A stretch of 64,000 nt of DNA from JAAYAY01 sp964563135. GTDB taxonomy: Bacteria > Planctomycetota > Planctomycetia > Pirellulales > Thermoguttaceae. The DNA is taken from assembly GCA_964563135.1 (NCBI GenBank), contig CAZLWV010000013.1, positions 1 through 64,000 of the forward strand. Direction: 5' to 3'. This document shows, one piece after another, positions 9,738 to 17,615 of the stretch (within the stretch, counting starts at the first letter, position 1; each line of letters starts with the position of its first letter). The translations under genes and the position numbers were made by a program. The notes beneath the pieces are model-generated. The model was not told the DNA's origin. It saw only the letters and a list, made by a program, of their open reading frames with translations, and searched no databases.

Positions 9738-10070
9738 CTAGTCTGTTCTTGCACTGAGCACCTCGACCATGAATTCGATCCCGCGGACCTGGTCAATGGT
9801 GCTGAAATCAACCTGCGGAGGCTCGACGGACATCTCGATGTAGGGGAGCAGCCTCCGGAAACGTTCGGAGCGGAGATGGCTCTCGACCTCTTCCTCGTTA
9901 TCCCACTGGACGAGATAGGTGAGGACGTTGGCGTCGTCCGCGTCCTGAAGGATCCGGCAGGACCGGCAACCTCTGGTTACCTCGGTCGGCCCCTTCAGGC
10001 AAAGCAGGACCTCCAGAATCTCTTCGCGTTTCCTCGGGGGGGCCACTATGCGAAAGGAGGCTTGTATCAT
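9738..10070 (-). CDS. Antibiotic-biosynthesis-monooxygenase (ABM) domain protein
   Basis: The protein has 110 residues from the ATG at 10070 (start of MIQASFRIVAPPRKREE); the frame is open further upstream to 10175 but that extension has no domain. The sequence fits the dimeric ferredoxin-like ABM fold: beta strand ASFRIVAP, helix REEILEVLLCLKG, then TYLVQWDNEEEVESHLRSERFRRL. Family members act on quinones, heme or small reactive metabolites. A CRSCR motif (about residues 35-39, GCRSCRI) adds two cysteines that could be redox active. It heads a two-gene unit with the PAS-SpoIIE phosphatase, with a possible sigma-54 promoter and TGGAG dyads upstream. Confidence 0.75.
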   Translation of the reverse strand: MIQASFRIVAPPRKREEILEVLLCLKGPTEVTRGCRSCRILQDADDANVLTYLVQWDNEEEVESHLRSERFRRLLPYIEMSVEPPQVDFSTIDQVRGIEFMVEVLSARTD

Positions 10071-10164
10071 GCGATCTTCACTCTTCCATCTCCGCCCCAG
10101 CTTTCGGACATACTCGCCCGGACATGGTTTTGGCAGAACGACCAAGAATCGCATACCGCTCAGA

Positions 10165-10180
10165 GCAAGGCGCATACCGT
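10165..10180 (-). promoter_or_regulatory. Possible -24/-12 (sigma-54) promoter for the ABM-SpoIIE unit
   Basis: On the minus strand the sequence reads CGGTATG-CGCC-TTGCT. The GG and GC are separated by exactly 10 nt and the -12 element TTGCT matches the consensus, but the -24 element matches only 4 of 7 positions. It lies about 95 nt upstream of the ABM start codon and about 112 bp from the TGGAG dyad at 10283-10296, close to the 108 bp seen at the stronger promoter at 13.2 kb. Confidence 0.4.
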
Positions 10181-10282
10181 TGCCTGGAATGCCCCTGAGA
10201 GCGTGCCTTAAGTGGCTAGATTCTCAGCACTTGCGAGCCCGGGGGGGCGGGACGGACTCCAGCCCGTCCGGCGTCGCAGCAC

Positions 10283-10317
10283 CCAAAATATTGGAGATTC
10301 CTACGAAATATTGGAGA
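10283..10317. promoter_or_regulatory. Candidate activator binding sites downstream of the sigma-54 regulator gene
   Basis: Two copies of AAATATTGGAGA occur 20 bp apart (10286-10297 and 10306-10317). The first sits in CCAAAATATTGGAG (10283-10296), which matches 13 of 14 bases of CCAAAATACTGGAG at 13079-13092, on the other side of the regulator gene. The spacing and duplication fit an enhancer site for the neighbouring activator. Confidence 0.5.
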
Positions 10318-10354
10318 CTTGCCTGATCCGCCTGATGGTGGGTCGTTTTGCGGA

Positions 10355-12928
10355 TCAGTGCCGGGACTTTGCCTCACGTTTGATGCCCAGCTTCGCCATC
10401 CGTGCCTCGAGCGTGGTTGGTTTGATGCCGAGGATCTCGGCGGCTCCTTGCATGCCTCGAATCCGCCAGCCGGTATCCTCAAGGACGTGAAGAATGTGTG
10501 CTCGCTCGATCTCTTTCAAGGTCGTTCGAGACGCCGTCGCGGCTTGTGCGGGGGCAGGCATTTCCAGCCGCAAGACGTCGTTCGAACTGAGAATCATGGC
10601 CCGCTCGATGACGTTGCTGAGTTCGCGTACGTTTCCCGGCCAGGAATAGCGCTGCAACTGTTCGAGAGTTTTCCGCGGGATGCTCTTGATGGTCTTGCCC
10701 ATCCGCCGACCGAACACCTCGACCAACGCCCAGACGAGCGGCGGGATATCGTCACGGCGTTCGCGGAGTGGAGGCACCTGGATGGGAAAGACATTCAGAC
10801 GGTGATAGAGGTCGGCCCGGAACGTGCCCTCTTCGACCGCTTGCTTGAGATCCCGGTTCGTTGCCGCGATGATCCGCACATCGACCGACATGGTCTTGGG
10901 ACTTCCCAGGCGTTCGAACCGGCCATCCTGGAGGACTCGCAGCAGTTTTGCCTGCAACTCAACGGGAAACTCGCCGACTTCGTCCAGAAACAGGGTGGAG
11001 TCGTCGGCAATCACAAACCGCCCAACCTGCGCCGACGCAGCCCCAGTATAGGCGCCTGCCTCTCTGCCAAACAGTTCACTCTCGATCAAAGTGGCAGGCA
11101 GCGATGCGCAATTGACAATGACCATCGGGCGGTCTTTGCGGCTGCTCAACTCGTGGATCGTCTGGGCCAGCAACTCCTTGCCGGTCCCCGTTTCCCCGAG
11201 CAGGAGGACTGGTGCGTCGGTGCTGGCCACACGTTCGGCCTCGGAAAGCACTTTCTTGAGGGCATCGCTCTGGCCGATGATCCGGCCGTGGTGGTGCTTC
11301 AGAACGACTTGCTCGCGGAGATAGAGATTTTCCTGTTCGAGACGGGATCGGAGGGCCTCGTTTTCGGCCAATGCGGCACGCAGCGACTCCTCGGATCGTC
11401 TGCGCAAGAGGGCACTGGCAAACACCTCCCCGATCATTTGAAGGCGGAGGATTATGTCCGCCGGCCACTGGCAGTACTCTTCCAGAAAAGCGAAAGTGAG
11501 GGCACCAAGAACCTCGCCCCCCGCCTTGAGCGGTATGGCGATAGTCGACTTGATGCCGTGGAGAGTACAGTGACTTCTTTCCGCTTCTGCCTCCGGTGGA
11601 AGGTCCTCCGGCAACCGCCTCAAGAAGACGGGCTTCGCGGAACGAAACTGCCCAATGTACCACGGGAGCCGCTCGTATGGAGAAGATCCGAGGGGGAACG
11701 GTTCGCAGTTGGGGACGGTACAGCAGTGTGTCACGGAGATCTGCCGTTTGCCGTTGGCGAATTCGACGACACTGCTTCGGTCGTTTCCGAAGAACTCTAC
11801 GAGCACCTTCAGACTGCCGTCGATTTTCTCGTCAAGTCGTTCAGACGGTGCGTTGACAAAAGCGGCAGAGAGATCGGCCAGCAGCTTCTCAAACCGCAGG
11901 CGTTCCTCCGTCGCTGCCTCGGCCCGTTTGCGATCGGTGATGTCTACGGACACGCCCAAGATCCTCGCCTGGGCTGCACTGCCAGCCGGATGATACCGGC
12001 CCCGAGCTGCAATCCAGCGCAGGGCGCCATCGGGAAGAACCACGCGGTACTCGCCCACGTAATCGGCGCGGCCTTGGACGGCACATCGTACGGCCCGGTC
12101 CACCCTTTCCCGATCTTGCGGGTGGATTCGCTCGATGACGTTCTCATACCGAATCGCAGCATCCGGCGCGAACGCGAACATCCGCCGCCAATCCTCCGTG
12201 GCCCAGATTTCGTTGCGCGAAACGTCCCACATCCAGACCCCCATGCCCGCCGCCGCCGTGGCGAGGCTCAGACGCTCCTCGCTCTCCCACAGAGCTTGAT
12301 CCGATCGTTTCCGGGCGATGGCATTGGCGAATATCTGTGCCACCAGTTGAAGCCGCTTGACGAGTGCGTCCGGCCAGGGCCGTTCTTTCTGCGTGTCGTT
12401 GAACGACAAGGCACCGACGAGTGGCCCTCCTCCTGCCGAGAGCGGGATCGTCAACGTGGTCTTGATACCGAAATGACGCCAGACTTCCCGGTCCCGGGCC
12501 GCCTCGGGCGGGAGTTCCTCCATGGATGAAACCGCGACTACTTTGCCGGCCCGCAGTTGCTGGAGGCACCAGGGAAAATACTCCTCGGCATCCATCGGCT
12601 CAGGAGGAGGAGGCCCTTCCACCGATCGATAGAGGTGGCTGAGCGTAAGGAATCCCGGGGAATCGGCGGACCACTGCCAAAGCGCCGACAAGTCCAGCCC
12701 GAGGCACTGGCAGACGCGGTGCTGGGCGTCTTGAATCTCCTGGTCAATCTTGTTCGCGGGCAGGTTGATGAACTTCAGCGAAAGACCGGCAATGAGCGCC
12801 TCGAAGCCCAAGGGTGCTTCGAGTTCGTCGGGCATGCCATCGGGCTCCTCCCAGGCCTGTCTGAACTCGACAAGATCGGGATCCGTTGCGTCGTCGGCCA
12901 CGTTCCGCGTTGTGGTTTTCTCGTTCAA
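10355..12928 (-). CDS. Sigma-54-dependent transcriptional activator, FhlA type (GAF-PAS-GAF-AAA-HTH)
   Basis: The protein has 857 residues. The start is TTG at 12928 with GGGGGGA 5 nt upstream. Domain order: GAF (about 60-205), PAS/PAC (220-335, with EYRVVLPDGALRWI), second GAF (345-510), coiled-coil linker (511-542), sigma-54 AAA+ domain (548-775) and a C-terminal HTH (about 805-857). The AAA+ domain has Walker A GETGTGKE (578-585), a sigma-54 contact loop GAYTGA (625-630; the usual form is GAFTGA), Walker B LFLDE and an arginine-finger segment FRADLYHRL. The C-terminus (GWRIRGMQGAAEILGIKPTTLEARM) resembles FhlA-family activators. It opens promoters with sigma-54 polymerase when its GAF/PAS sensors are triggered. 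A three-gene operon with a strong -24/-12 site is divergent from it, and similar dyads flank the gene. Confidence 0.93.
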   Translation of the reverse strand: MNEKTTTRNVADDATDPDLVEFRQAWEEPDGMPDELEAPLGFEALIAGLSLKFINLPANKIDQEIQDAQHRVCQCLGLDLSALWQWSADSPGFLTLSHLYRSVEGPPPPEPMDAEEYFPWCLQQLRAGKVVAVSSMEELPPEAARDREVWRHFGIKTTLTIPLSAGGGPLVGALSFNDTQKERPWPDALVKRLQLVAQIFANAIARKRSDQALWESEERLSLATAAAGMGVWMWDVSRNEIWATEDWRRMFAFAPDAAIRYENVIERIHPQDRERVDRAVRCAVQGRADYVGEYRVVLPDGALRWIAARGRYHPAGSAAQARILGVSVDITDRKRAEAATEERLRFEKLLADLSAAFVNAPSERLDEKIDGSLKVLVEFFGNDRSSVVEFANGKRQISVTHCCTVPNCEPFPLGSSPYERLPWYIGQFRSAKPVFLRRLPEDLPPEAEAERSHCTLHGIKSTIAIPLKAGGEVLGALTFAFLEEYCQWPADIILRLQMIGEVFASALLRRRSEESLRAALAENEALRSRLEQENLYLREQVVLKHHHGRIIGQSDALKKVLSEAERVASTDAPVLLLGETGTGKELLAQTIHELSSRKDRPMVIVNCASLPATLIESELFGREAGAYTGAASAQVGRFVIADDSTLFLDEVGEFPVELQAKLLRVLQDGRFERLGSPKTMSVDVRIIAATNRDLKQAVEEGTFRADLYHRLNVFPIQVPPLRERRDDIPPLVWALVEVFGRRMGKTIKSIPRKTLEQLQRYSWPGNVRELSNVIERAMILSSNDVLRLEMPAPAQAATASRTTLKEIERAHILHVLEDTGWRIRGMQGAAEILGIKPTTLEARMAKLGIKREAKSRH

Positions 12929-12961
12929 TCAGTCCCCCCCGGACTGTCAGGCCGGTGATAC

Positions 12962-13011
12962 GGTTTGCCTGCGGGCAGGCAAACCTGAAGCCACTCCCGG
13001 CGGAGGGAGTG
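12962..13011. repeat. Two adjacent inverted repeats upstream of the sigma-54 activator
   Basis: A palindrome with perfect 11-bp arms (GGTTTGCCTGC at 12962-12972 and GCAGGCAAACC at 12975-12985) is followed by a second one (CACTCCC at 12992-12998, GGGAGTG at 13005-13011). They lie 34-83 bp upstream of the activator start codon, between it and the divergent promoter. They may be operators, a transcript hairpin or dispersed repeat debris; the sequence does not decide. Confidence 0.55.
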
Positions 13012-13076
13012 AGTTGCCAAGCACCCGTTATCGTACCGCCCGGCAGACAGACTTAGAACGAGGAAGGCGACGGAAT

Positions 13077-13092
13077 CTCCAAAATACTGGAG
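13077..13092. promoter_or_regulatory. Candidate enhancer (UAS) dyad of the 13.2 kb sigma-54 promoter
   Basis: CTCCAAAATACTGGAG has perfect CTCCA/TGGAG arms around a 6-bp centre. Its centre is 108 bp upstream of the -24 GG, a typical distance for an enhancer-binding protein. The same core recurs near the other end of the activator gene (10283-10296). Confidence 0.55.
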
Positions 13093-13190
13093 GCGATGTC
13101 TGCCGCACCTCAGCCGTTCTTTCGAACCCCAGACTCCACAAGATCTTATTTGAGCGGCAGATAACCTCTCCGGCCTTCGGTCCGTACGAT

Positions 13191-13207
13191 TTGGCACATT
13201 CCTTGCA
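13191..13207 (+). promoter_or_regulatory. Sigma-54 promoter of the exported-protein operon
   Basis: The sequence TTGGCACATTCCTTGCA fits the consensus YTGGCACG-N4-TTGCW with one mismatch in the -24 element. GG (13193-13194) and GC (13205-13206) are separated by exactly 10 nt. Transcription would begin near 13218, leaving a leader of about 110 nt before the ATG at 13328. The gene behind it is divergent from a sigma-54 activator. Confidence 0.8.
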
Positions 13208-13327
13208 GTCTGTCGGATGCCGCACGGTCCAGATCGTGCTGGATTGGAGGCGATTGGTTCCCAGTATGGGATTCAGCAGAAGCCGGTCATCTTGTCGAAG
13301 AACACAACTCTGCAGGAGGGGATGAAT

Positions 13328-14272
13328 ATGAGCAGCACTATTTCCAAGCCGCTGGCAGGCAATGTGGGAGGTTGGACGCTGACAGCAGTATCGGCCACCT
13401 TGATCTTTGCCATTTCCGCACAAGCTGCGGAGCCGAGGCCTGATGGCAATCCGGAGGAGGATGCCATTCGGGCTGCCGTGCAGTCTTACGTTGCGGCGTT
13501 CAACCAAGGGGACGCCAAGGCCCTGGCGGCTCTCTGGTCGCCGGAAGCCGTTTATGCCAACCCTCTTACCGGCCAGCAAGTGATCGGCCGCGGGGAAATC
13601 GAGAAGCAATTCGCTGCGATCTTCGCCGAGGGGAAAGGGGCCAGACTGGAGGCGGATACTCATGCCGTCCAGTTTGTCTCGCCGAACGTTGCCATCGAAG
13701 AGGGAACGGCAAAGGTCATTCGTCCGGATCAAGAACCCGAACAGTCCGAATACTCGGCCGTCTACGTGAAACGCGACAGCCAGTGGTTGCTGGACCGGGT
13801 GACGGAGGAAGACATACCCTCAGTCCCGTCGCAGTACGAACACCTCAAGGAGCTGGAATGGATGATCGGCACGTGGCTGGATCAGGACCAGCAGGACCGC
13901 ATTGAAACGACCTGCCAGTGGACGAAGAACCGGAATTTCATCACTCGCTCCTTTGCGGTCTCGGTGGGCGATCGGATTGAAATGGCCGGCATGCAGATTG
14001 TCGGCTGGGATCCGGCCGCCAGGCAGATCCGATCCTGGGTTTTCGACTCCGACAGTGCCTTCGGCGAAGGAGTCTGGAGCAGAAAGGAGAATCGCTGGTT
14101 CATCCAATCCACGGGCGTTCTGCCCGACGGCAGCAAATCCTCGTCGACCAACGTCATGACCCTCCTTGACGAGAACACGTTCACCTGGCAGTCAGTCAAT
14201 CGCGTGGCGGGCGGCGAGGTCCTGCCAAACGTGGACGAAGTGGTCGTGGTTCGCCAGGCTGCGGCAGAGTGA
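13328..14272 (+). CDS. Exported SnoaL-like (DUF4440/SgcJ type) protein
   Basis: The protein has 314 residues. The second of two close ATG codons (13328) is preferred because AGGAGG lies 8 nt before it; the ATG at 13322 would leave only 2 nt. A signal peptide covers about residues 1-32, ending ISAQAAEP. Residues about 40-160 form an NTF2-like cone (EDAIRAAVQSYVAAFNQGDA, then LAALWSPEAVYANPLTG). A second half (about 165-310) reads like a companion NTF2/lipocalin-like domain (ELEWMIGTWLDQDQQDRIE). Members are isomerase-like or ligand-binding proteins; no catalytic set is obvious. It is the first gene of the sigma-54 operon and would be secreted or periplasmic. Confidence 0.85.
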   Translation: MSSTISKPLAGNVGGWTLTAVSATLIFAISAQAAEPRPDGNPEEDAIRAAVQSYVAAFNQGDAKALAALWSPEAVYANPLTGQQVIGRGEIEKQFAAIFAEGKGARLEADTHAVQFVSPNVAIEEGTAKVIRPDQEPEQSEYSAVYVKRDSQWLLDRVTEEDIPSVPSQYEHLKELEWMIGTWLDQDQQDRIETTCQWTKNRNFITRSFAVSVGDRIEMAGMQIVGWDPAARQIRSWVFDSDSAFGEGVWSRKENRWFIQSTGVLPDGSKSSSTNVMTLLDENTFTWQSVNRVAGGEVLPNVDEVVVVRQAAAE

Positions 14273-14340
14273 ATTAGCAGATCGATACCAGCCGCCCGAG
14301 GATTTCCAGGCAGACGACTTACTCGATCCGAGGTGAAATC

Positions 14341-15780
14341 ATGAAAAGGCTCTCTCTTCTGTTGGCCGTTCTCGCTGCCATCTGTCTCTTGAATGCCGGC
14401 GACCTGCTGGCCCGTGGAGGCGGCCGCGGCGGTGGCGGCGGTATGTCGCGCGGCGGTGGCGGGGCGAGTATGTCTCGGCCGTCGGCGGGCCACACGCCAT
14501 CCGTCAGCCGGCCGAGCCCTCGTCCGTCAACACCGAGCGCATCGCGTCCCAGTGCGTCTCGTCCGAGTGGCGGGACGGGGCCAGGCTCCGGCGCACGAGC
14601 CAGCACGGGGGCACGCCCTGGCGCCGGCCCGGGCCCCGGCACGGCGACACGGCCCGGTGGCACGCCTCCGGGCAGGTCTCGTCCGAGCGGCGGCGCCGGA
14701 CCAGGTGCCGGAACGCGCCCAAGCACCGGCGCAGGCCCCGGCATCGGCGCGGGTCCGACTGCCGGGGCACGACCAGGCGCCGGTGTTGCCACGCGACCGT
14801 CAGCCGGCCAGTTGCAGAACTTCCTCGACCTGCCCTCCGGGGGCGCAGCCCGTCCGAGCACCCTTCCCTCGACGCGACCGGGCAACGTGGCCGGCGCTCT
14901 GGCGGGCGGTGCACCTGGTGGTGCGGCCGCCGACTTCCTGCGAGATTCCGGCGCCCGCCCCGGCACCCTGTCGGCCACCGGCCAACAACCCGGCGTTGCC
15001 GTACGACCCGGCCTTGGCCAGCGTCCCGGCATTGGAGACCGTCCGATCGCGGGCCAGCTTCCGGCGGATCGTCCATTGGCCTCGAATCGGCCCGACCGGA
15101 TCGAAAACCGCCAGCAGTGGCAGCAGAATCGCGTCCAACGGCGCGACGAAGTGCGCAATCAAGTGCAGGAGAACCATCCACGGTTGGATTTCTGGTCGGA
15201 TCATCCCGGCTGGGCAAGTTGGCGCATCACGCGCCCCTATCGCTGGGCCACGTGGGCCGCGGTTACCGGATGGGTTGCCTTCGGCTGGAGCGAGCCCTAC
15301 CCTTATAGCTACGGCGAAAGCGTGTACTACGAGGACAATTCCGTTTACTACGGCGATCAAGCCGCGGCCACCGTCGATGAGTACGCACAGCAAGCGGAAG
15401 CGATTGCTGCCAGTGCTCCGGCGCTTGCGCCGGACAAGGCCGAGTGGATGCCGCTCGGCGTGTTCGCCCTGACGCCCGACGGCCAGGCCTCGGGCCCGGA
15501 TCCCACCTTGTTTCTGCAACTGGCGATCAGTAAAGAAGGGATCATCAGCGGGACCTTCAGCAACGCTGCTATCAACAGCACGCAGACCATCGAGGGCATG
15601 GCGGATAAGGCCAGTCAGCGCGTGGCCTGGAATGCGGTCGGCAAGAGCTGGCCGATCATGGAGACCGGCATTGTCAATCTGACCGCAGACTCGGCACCGG
15701 CCCTGGTCCATTTTGCAGACGGCCAGACGCAACAATGGCTGATGGTGCGGTTGGAGGAGCCCCAGACCACAACCCCTTAA
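14341..15780 (+). CDS. Exported Gly/Pro/Ala/Arg-rich protein, planctomycete type
   Basis: The protein has 479 residues with a signal peptide (MKRLSLLLAVLAAICLLNAG...). A long low-complexity region (about 25-250) consists of RPS, GAGPG and TRPG repeats. A conserved-looking region follows: RIENRQQWQQNRVQRRDEVRN, then WSDHPGWASWRITRPYRWATWAA (about 255-305) and a Tyr-rich acidic stretch (YSYGESVYYEDNSVYYGDQ). The C-terminal part (about 370-475) forms a small beta domain (FLQLAISKEGIISGTF). Such proteins are often mislabelled protocadherin-like; their function is unknown, and the N-terminal half could coat or bind a surface. It follows the SnoaL gene by 68 nt and is probably in the same operon. 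Confidence 0.85.
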   Translation: MKRLSLLLAVLAAICLLNAGDLLARGGGRGGGGGMSRGGGGASMSRPSAGHTPSVSRPSPRPSTPSASRPSASRPSGGTGPGSGARASTGARPGAGPGPGTATRPGGTPPGRSRPSGGAGPGAGTRPSTGAGPGIGAGPTAGARPGAGVATRPSAGQLQNFLDLPSGGAARPSTLPSTRPGNVAGALAGGAPGGAAADFLRDSGARPGTLSATGQQPGVAVRPGLGQRPGIGDRPIAGQLPADRPLASNRPDRIENRQQWQQNRVQRRDEVRNQVQENHPRLDFWSDHPGWASWRITRPYRWATWAAVTGWVAFGWSEPYPYSYGESVYYEDNSVYYGDQAAATVDEYAQQAEAIAASAPALAPDKAEWMPLGVFALTPDGQASGPDPTLFLQLAISKEGIISGTFSNAAINSTQTIEGMADKASQRVAWNAVGKSWPIMETGIVNLTADSAPALVHFADGQTQQWLMVRLEEPQTTTP

Positions 15781-15955
15781 GAGACGAGCAGAGGCCCCGC
15801 GAGTCAGAAGAATCCTTGCATCAGCGATTCGTCCGCATCGGCTCCACGAAGCCGACGCTGACGAACCTTCGACGGAACAGTCTTGCAGGCTCGCAGCACC
15901 CTTTTTCCGCCGTGTCGAACCGGCCGGCTCACCTGTCTTGCTGGAGAACAACATC

Positions 15956-17545
15956 ATGTGCCGAAAGAATGCTTTGCTCCTCGCGACGCCCGTCGTTTTG
16001 CTGGCAATTGTCGCGGCCTTCATGCCAACTCAGGCAGCCGAGCAGCCGGCCCGTTTCGGCCCACTGCTCAGCCGGGTCCCGGCCGGCGCGAACACGCTCG
16101 TCATGTTTGACGTCAAGGCCATCCGAAGCAGCCTGTTTGTGGTCAACACGCCGGCATCGGAAAAGAACATCCGAGCCCAGGTGAGCCGCTATGTGTTTGG
16201 CGGCAAGGAGCTTGACCGGGCGGTGCTTGCCGCCGATCTCAACGCGAGCACAATTAGGCCGAATTGGGAGGCGGTCGTTGTCGAAACCAATGTCGATGTC
16301 ACGGCGGCCGACGTGGCTCAACGTCAGAATGGCCGGGTCGAACAGCTCGGCAGCATGCAGGCCGCCTGGCTCCCAATGAATGTCTATGTCGTTCCCTTCA
16401 CCTCACGCCTGGTCGGAATGCGGTTTCCCGCCGATCGCCGATTCGCCACCAACTGGGCCAATCATCCGGCTCTTCCGGACGCCAACGCCCTTTCCCCCTA
16501 CTTGCGCGAAGCGGCAGCGTATCCCGAAACGGTCGGCACCGAGATCATTATGGCCCTCGACCTGGAGAACGCGGTGGACCCCGGCGCCGTCCGCCAGAAC
16601 CTGGAGGATACCCACGCGATCAAGGGAAAGGACGTCGACCTGGACCGGCTCGCCCAGGTCCTGGCGAGCATACGGGGGGTAACGCTCGGAATCCGGGTCA
16701 CCACCAACGTGTCCGGCAGCCTGCGGATCGACTTCAAGGAAGACATCACGATGACGGCCGACTATGCCAAATCGTTGATCCTTGAAAAACTGGCCAGGTT
16801 TGGAGCCTCGATCGACGAATTCTACGACTGGGACGTGCGTGTGACCCCAAACACCCTCTTTCTGAGCGGCACACTTTCTGCCAAAGGTCTGCGCCGCATT
16901 CTCACCTTGGTGGAGCCGCCCGCTCCCGAACTTGCCGCTTCCGGCGATTCGAGCGCCGGTGCGGGCACGCCGGGAGCGTCGAGCACCGCCGCCGGCACGC
17001 CCGGTACTTCGAGCACCGCTGGTAATACCGCCGCAGTCAAGGCCAGTCCCCAGAAGACGTTCGACTATTTCAAGGAATTGGAAATCCTCGTCGACGATGT
17101 GAAGAATCCGAATCCCAAGAGCGTGGTCGGCACGGGCGAAGTGGCGGTCTGGATGGATCGCTATGCCAGGAAGATCGACCGGTTGCCGATCCTTGGTGTG
17201 GATGAGCAGCTCGTCGACTTCTCGGCCACGATCGCCCAGGCAATTCGCGACATGGCGGTCCAGTATCGTGGGGTGGGCATCGAGGCCAGCAAGTACTCGA
17301 ACAATGCCGGCCGAGAGGGAGGATTCTCCAGCGAAGGTTATGCCTATGGCTACGGAGGCTACTGGGGCGGATACGAGGGAGGAGCCTGGGAATTTCCCCA
17401 GAAGACGCTGGCCGCCAGCACGGTCGCTAAACGCGTCGGCCGGGCCAACGTTTCCGGAAACCGGGCCGACCTCTGGCGCCAGATCGACGACGACATGTCC
17501 AAGGCTCGCCGGGACCTGACCAAACGCTACCAGATCGAGTTCTGA
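15956..17545 (+). CDS. Exported hypothetical protein of the sigma-54 operon
   Basis: The protein has 529 residues; the ATG at 15956 has GGAGA 9 nt upstream (a TTG at 15938 is in frame but poorly placed). A signal peptide covers about 1-28 (LLLATPVVLLAIVAAFMPTQAAE). The region 40-290 has mixed alpha/beta character with VPAGANTLVMFDVKAI and ADYAKSLILEKLARFGASIDEFYDW, which recalls exported planctomycete proteins that begin with a VPAGAN-type motif. A Ser/Gly/Thr/Pro linker (about 325-365) and a Gly/Tyr-rich patch (YAYGYGGYWGGYEGG, about 460) follow. I do not recognise a family. It is third in the operon, 175 nt after the Gly-rich gene. Confidence 0.8.
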   Translation: MCRKNALLLATPVVLLAIVAAFMPTQAAEQPARFGPLLSRVPAGANTLVMFDVKAIRSSLFVVNTPASEKNIRAQVSRYVFGGKELDRAVLAADLNASTIRPNWEAVVVETNVDVTAADVAQRQNGRVEQLGSMQAAWLPMNVYVVPFTSRLVGMRFPADRRFATNWANHPALPDANALSPYLREAAAYPETVGTEIIMALDLENAVDPGAVRQNLEDTHAIKGKDVDLDRLAQVLASIRGVTLGIRVTTNVSGSLRIDFKEDITMTADYAKSLILEKLARFGASIDEFYDWDVRVTPNTLFLSGTLSAKGLRRILTLVEPPAPELAASGDSSAGAGTPGASSTAAGTPGTSSTAGNTAAVKASPQKTFDYFKELEILVDDVKNPNPKSVVGTGEVAVWMDRYARKIDRLPILGVDEQLVDFSATIAQAIRDMAVQYRGVGIEASKYSNNAGREGGFSSEGYAYGYGGYWGGYEGGAWEFPQKTLAASTVAKRVGRANVSGNRADLWRQIDDDMSKARRDLTKRYQIEF

Positions 17546-17615
17546 ACGGGCGTTGCTGTCGATGTCGCGGGACTCTGGCAGGTATTGATGGGATCGCTGT
17601 CAGCGCTGGATTTCG

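Noticed and set aside
10319..12529. Long plus-strand open frame opposite the sigma-54 activator (736 codons)
   Set aside because: It lacks a ribosome binding site and domain content, and lies antisense to a clear activator. GC-rich coding DNA often gives such long antisense frames.
14319..15158. Minus-strand Pro/Arg-rich frame opposite the Gly-rich exported protein
   Set aside because: Mirror of the low-complexity repeat; the plus-strand frame has a signal peptide and conserved C-terminus.
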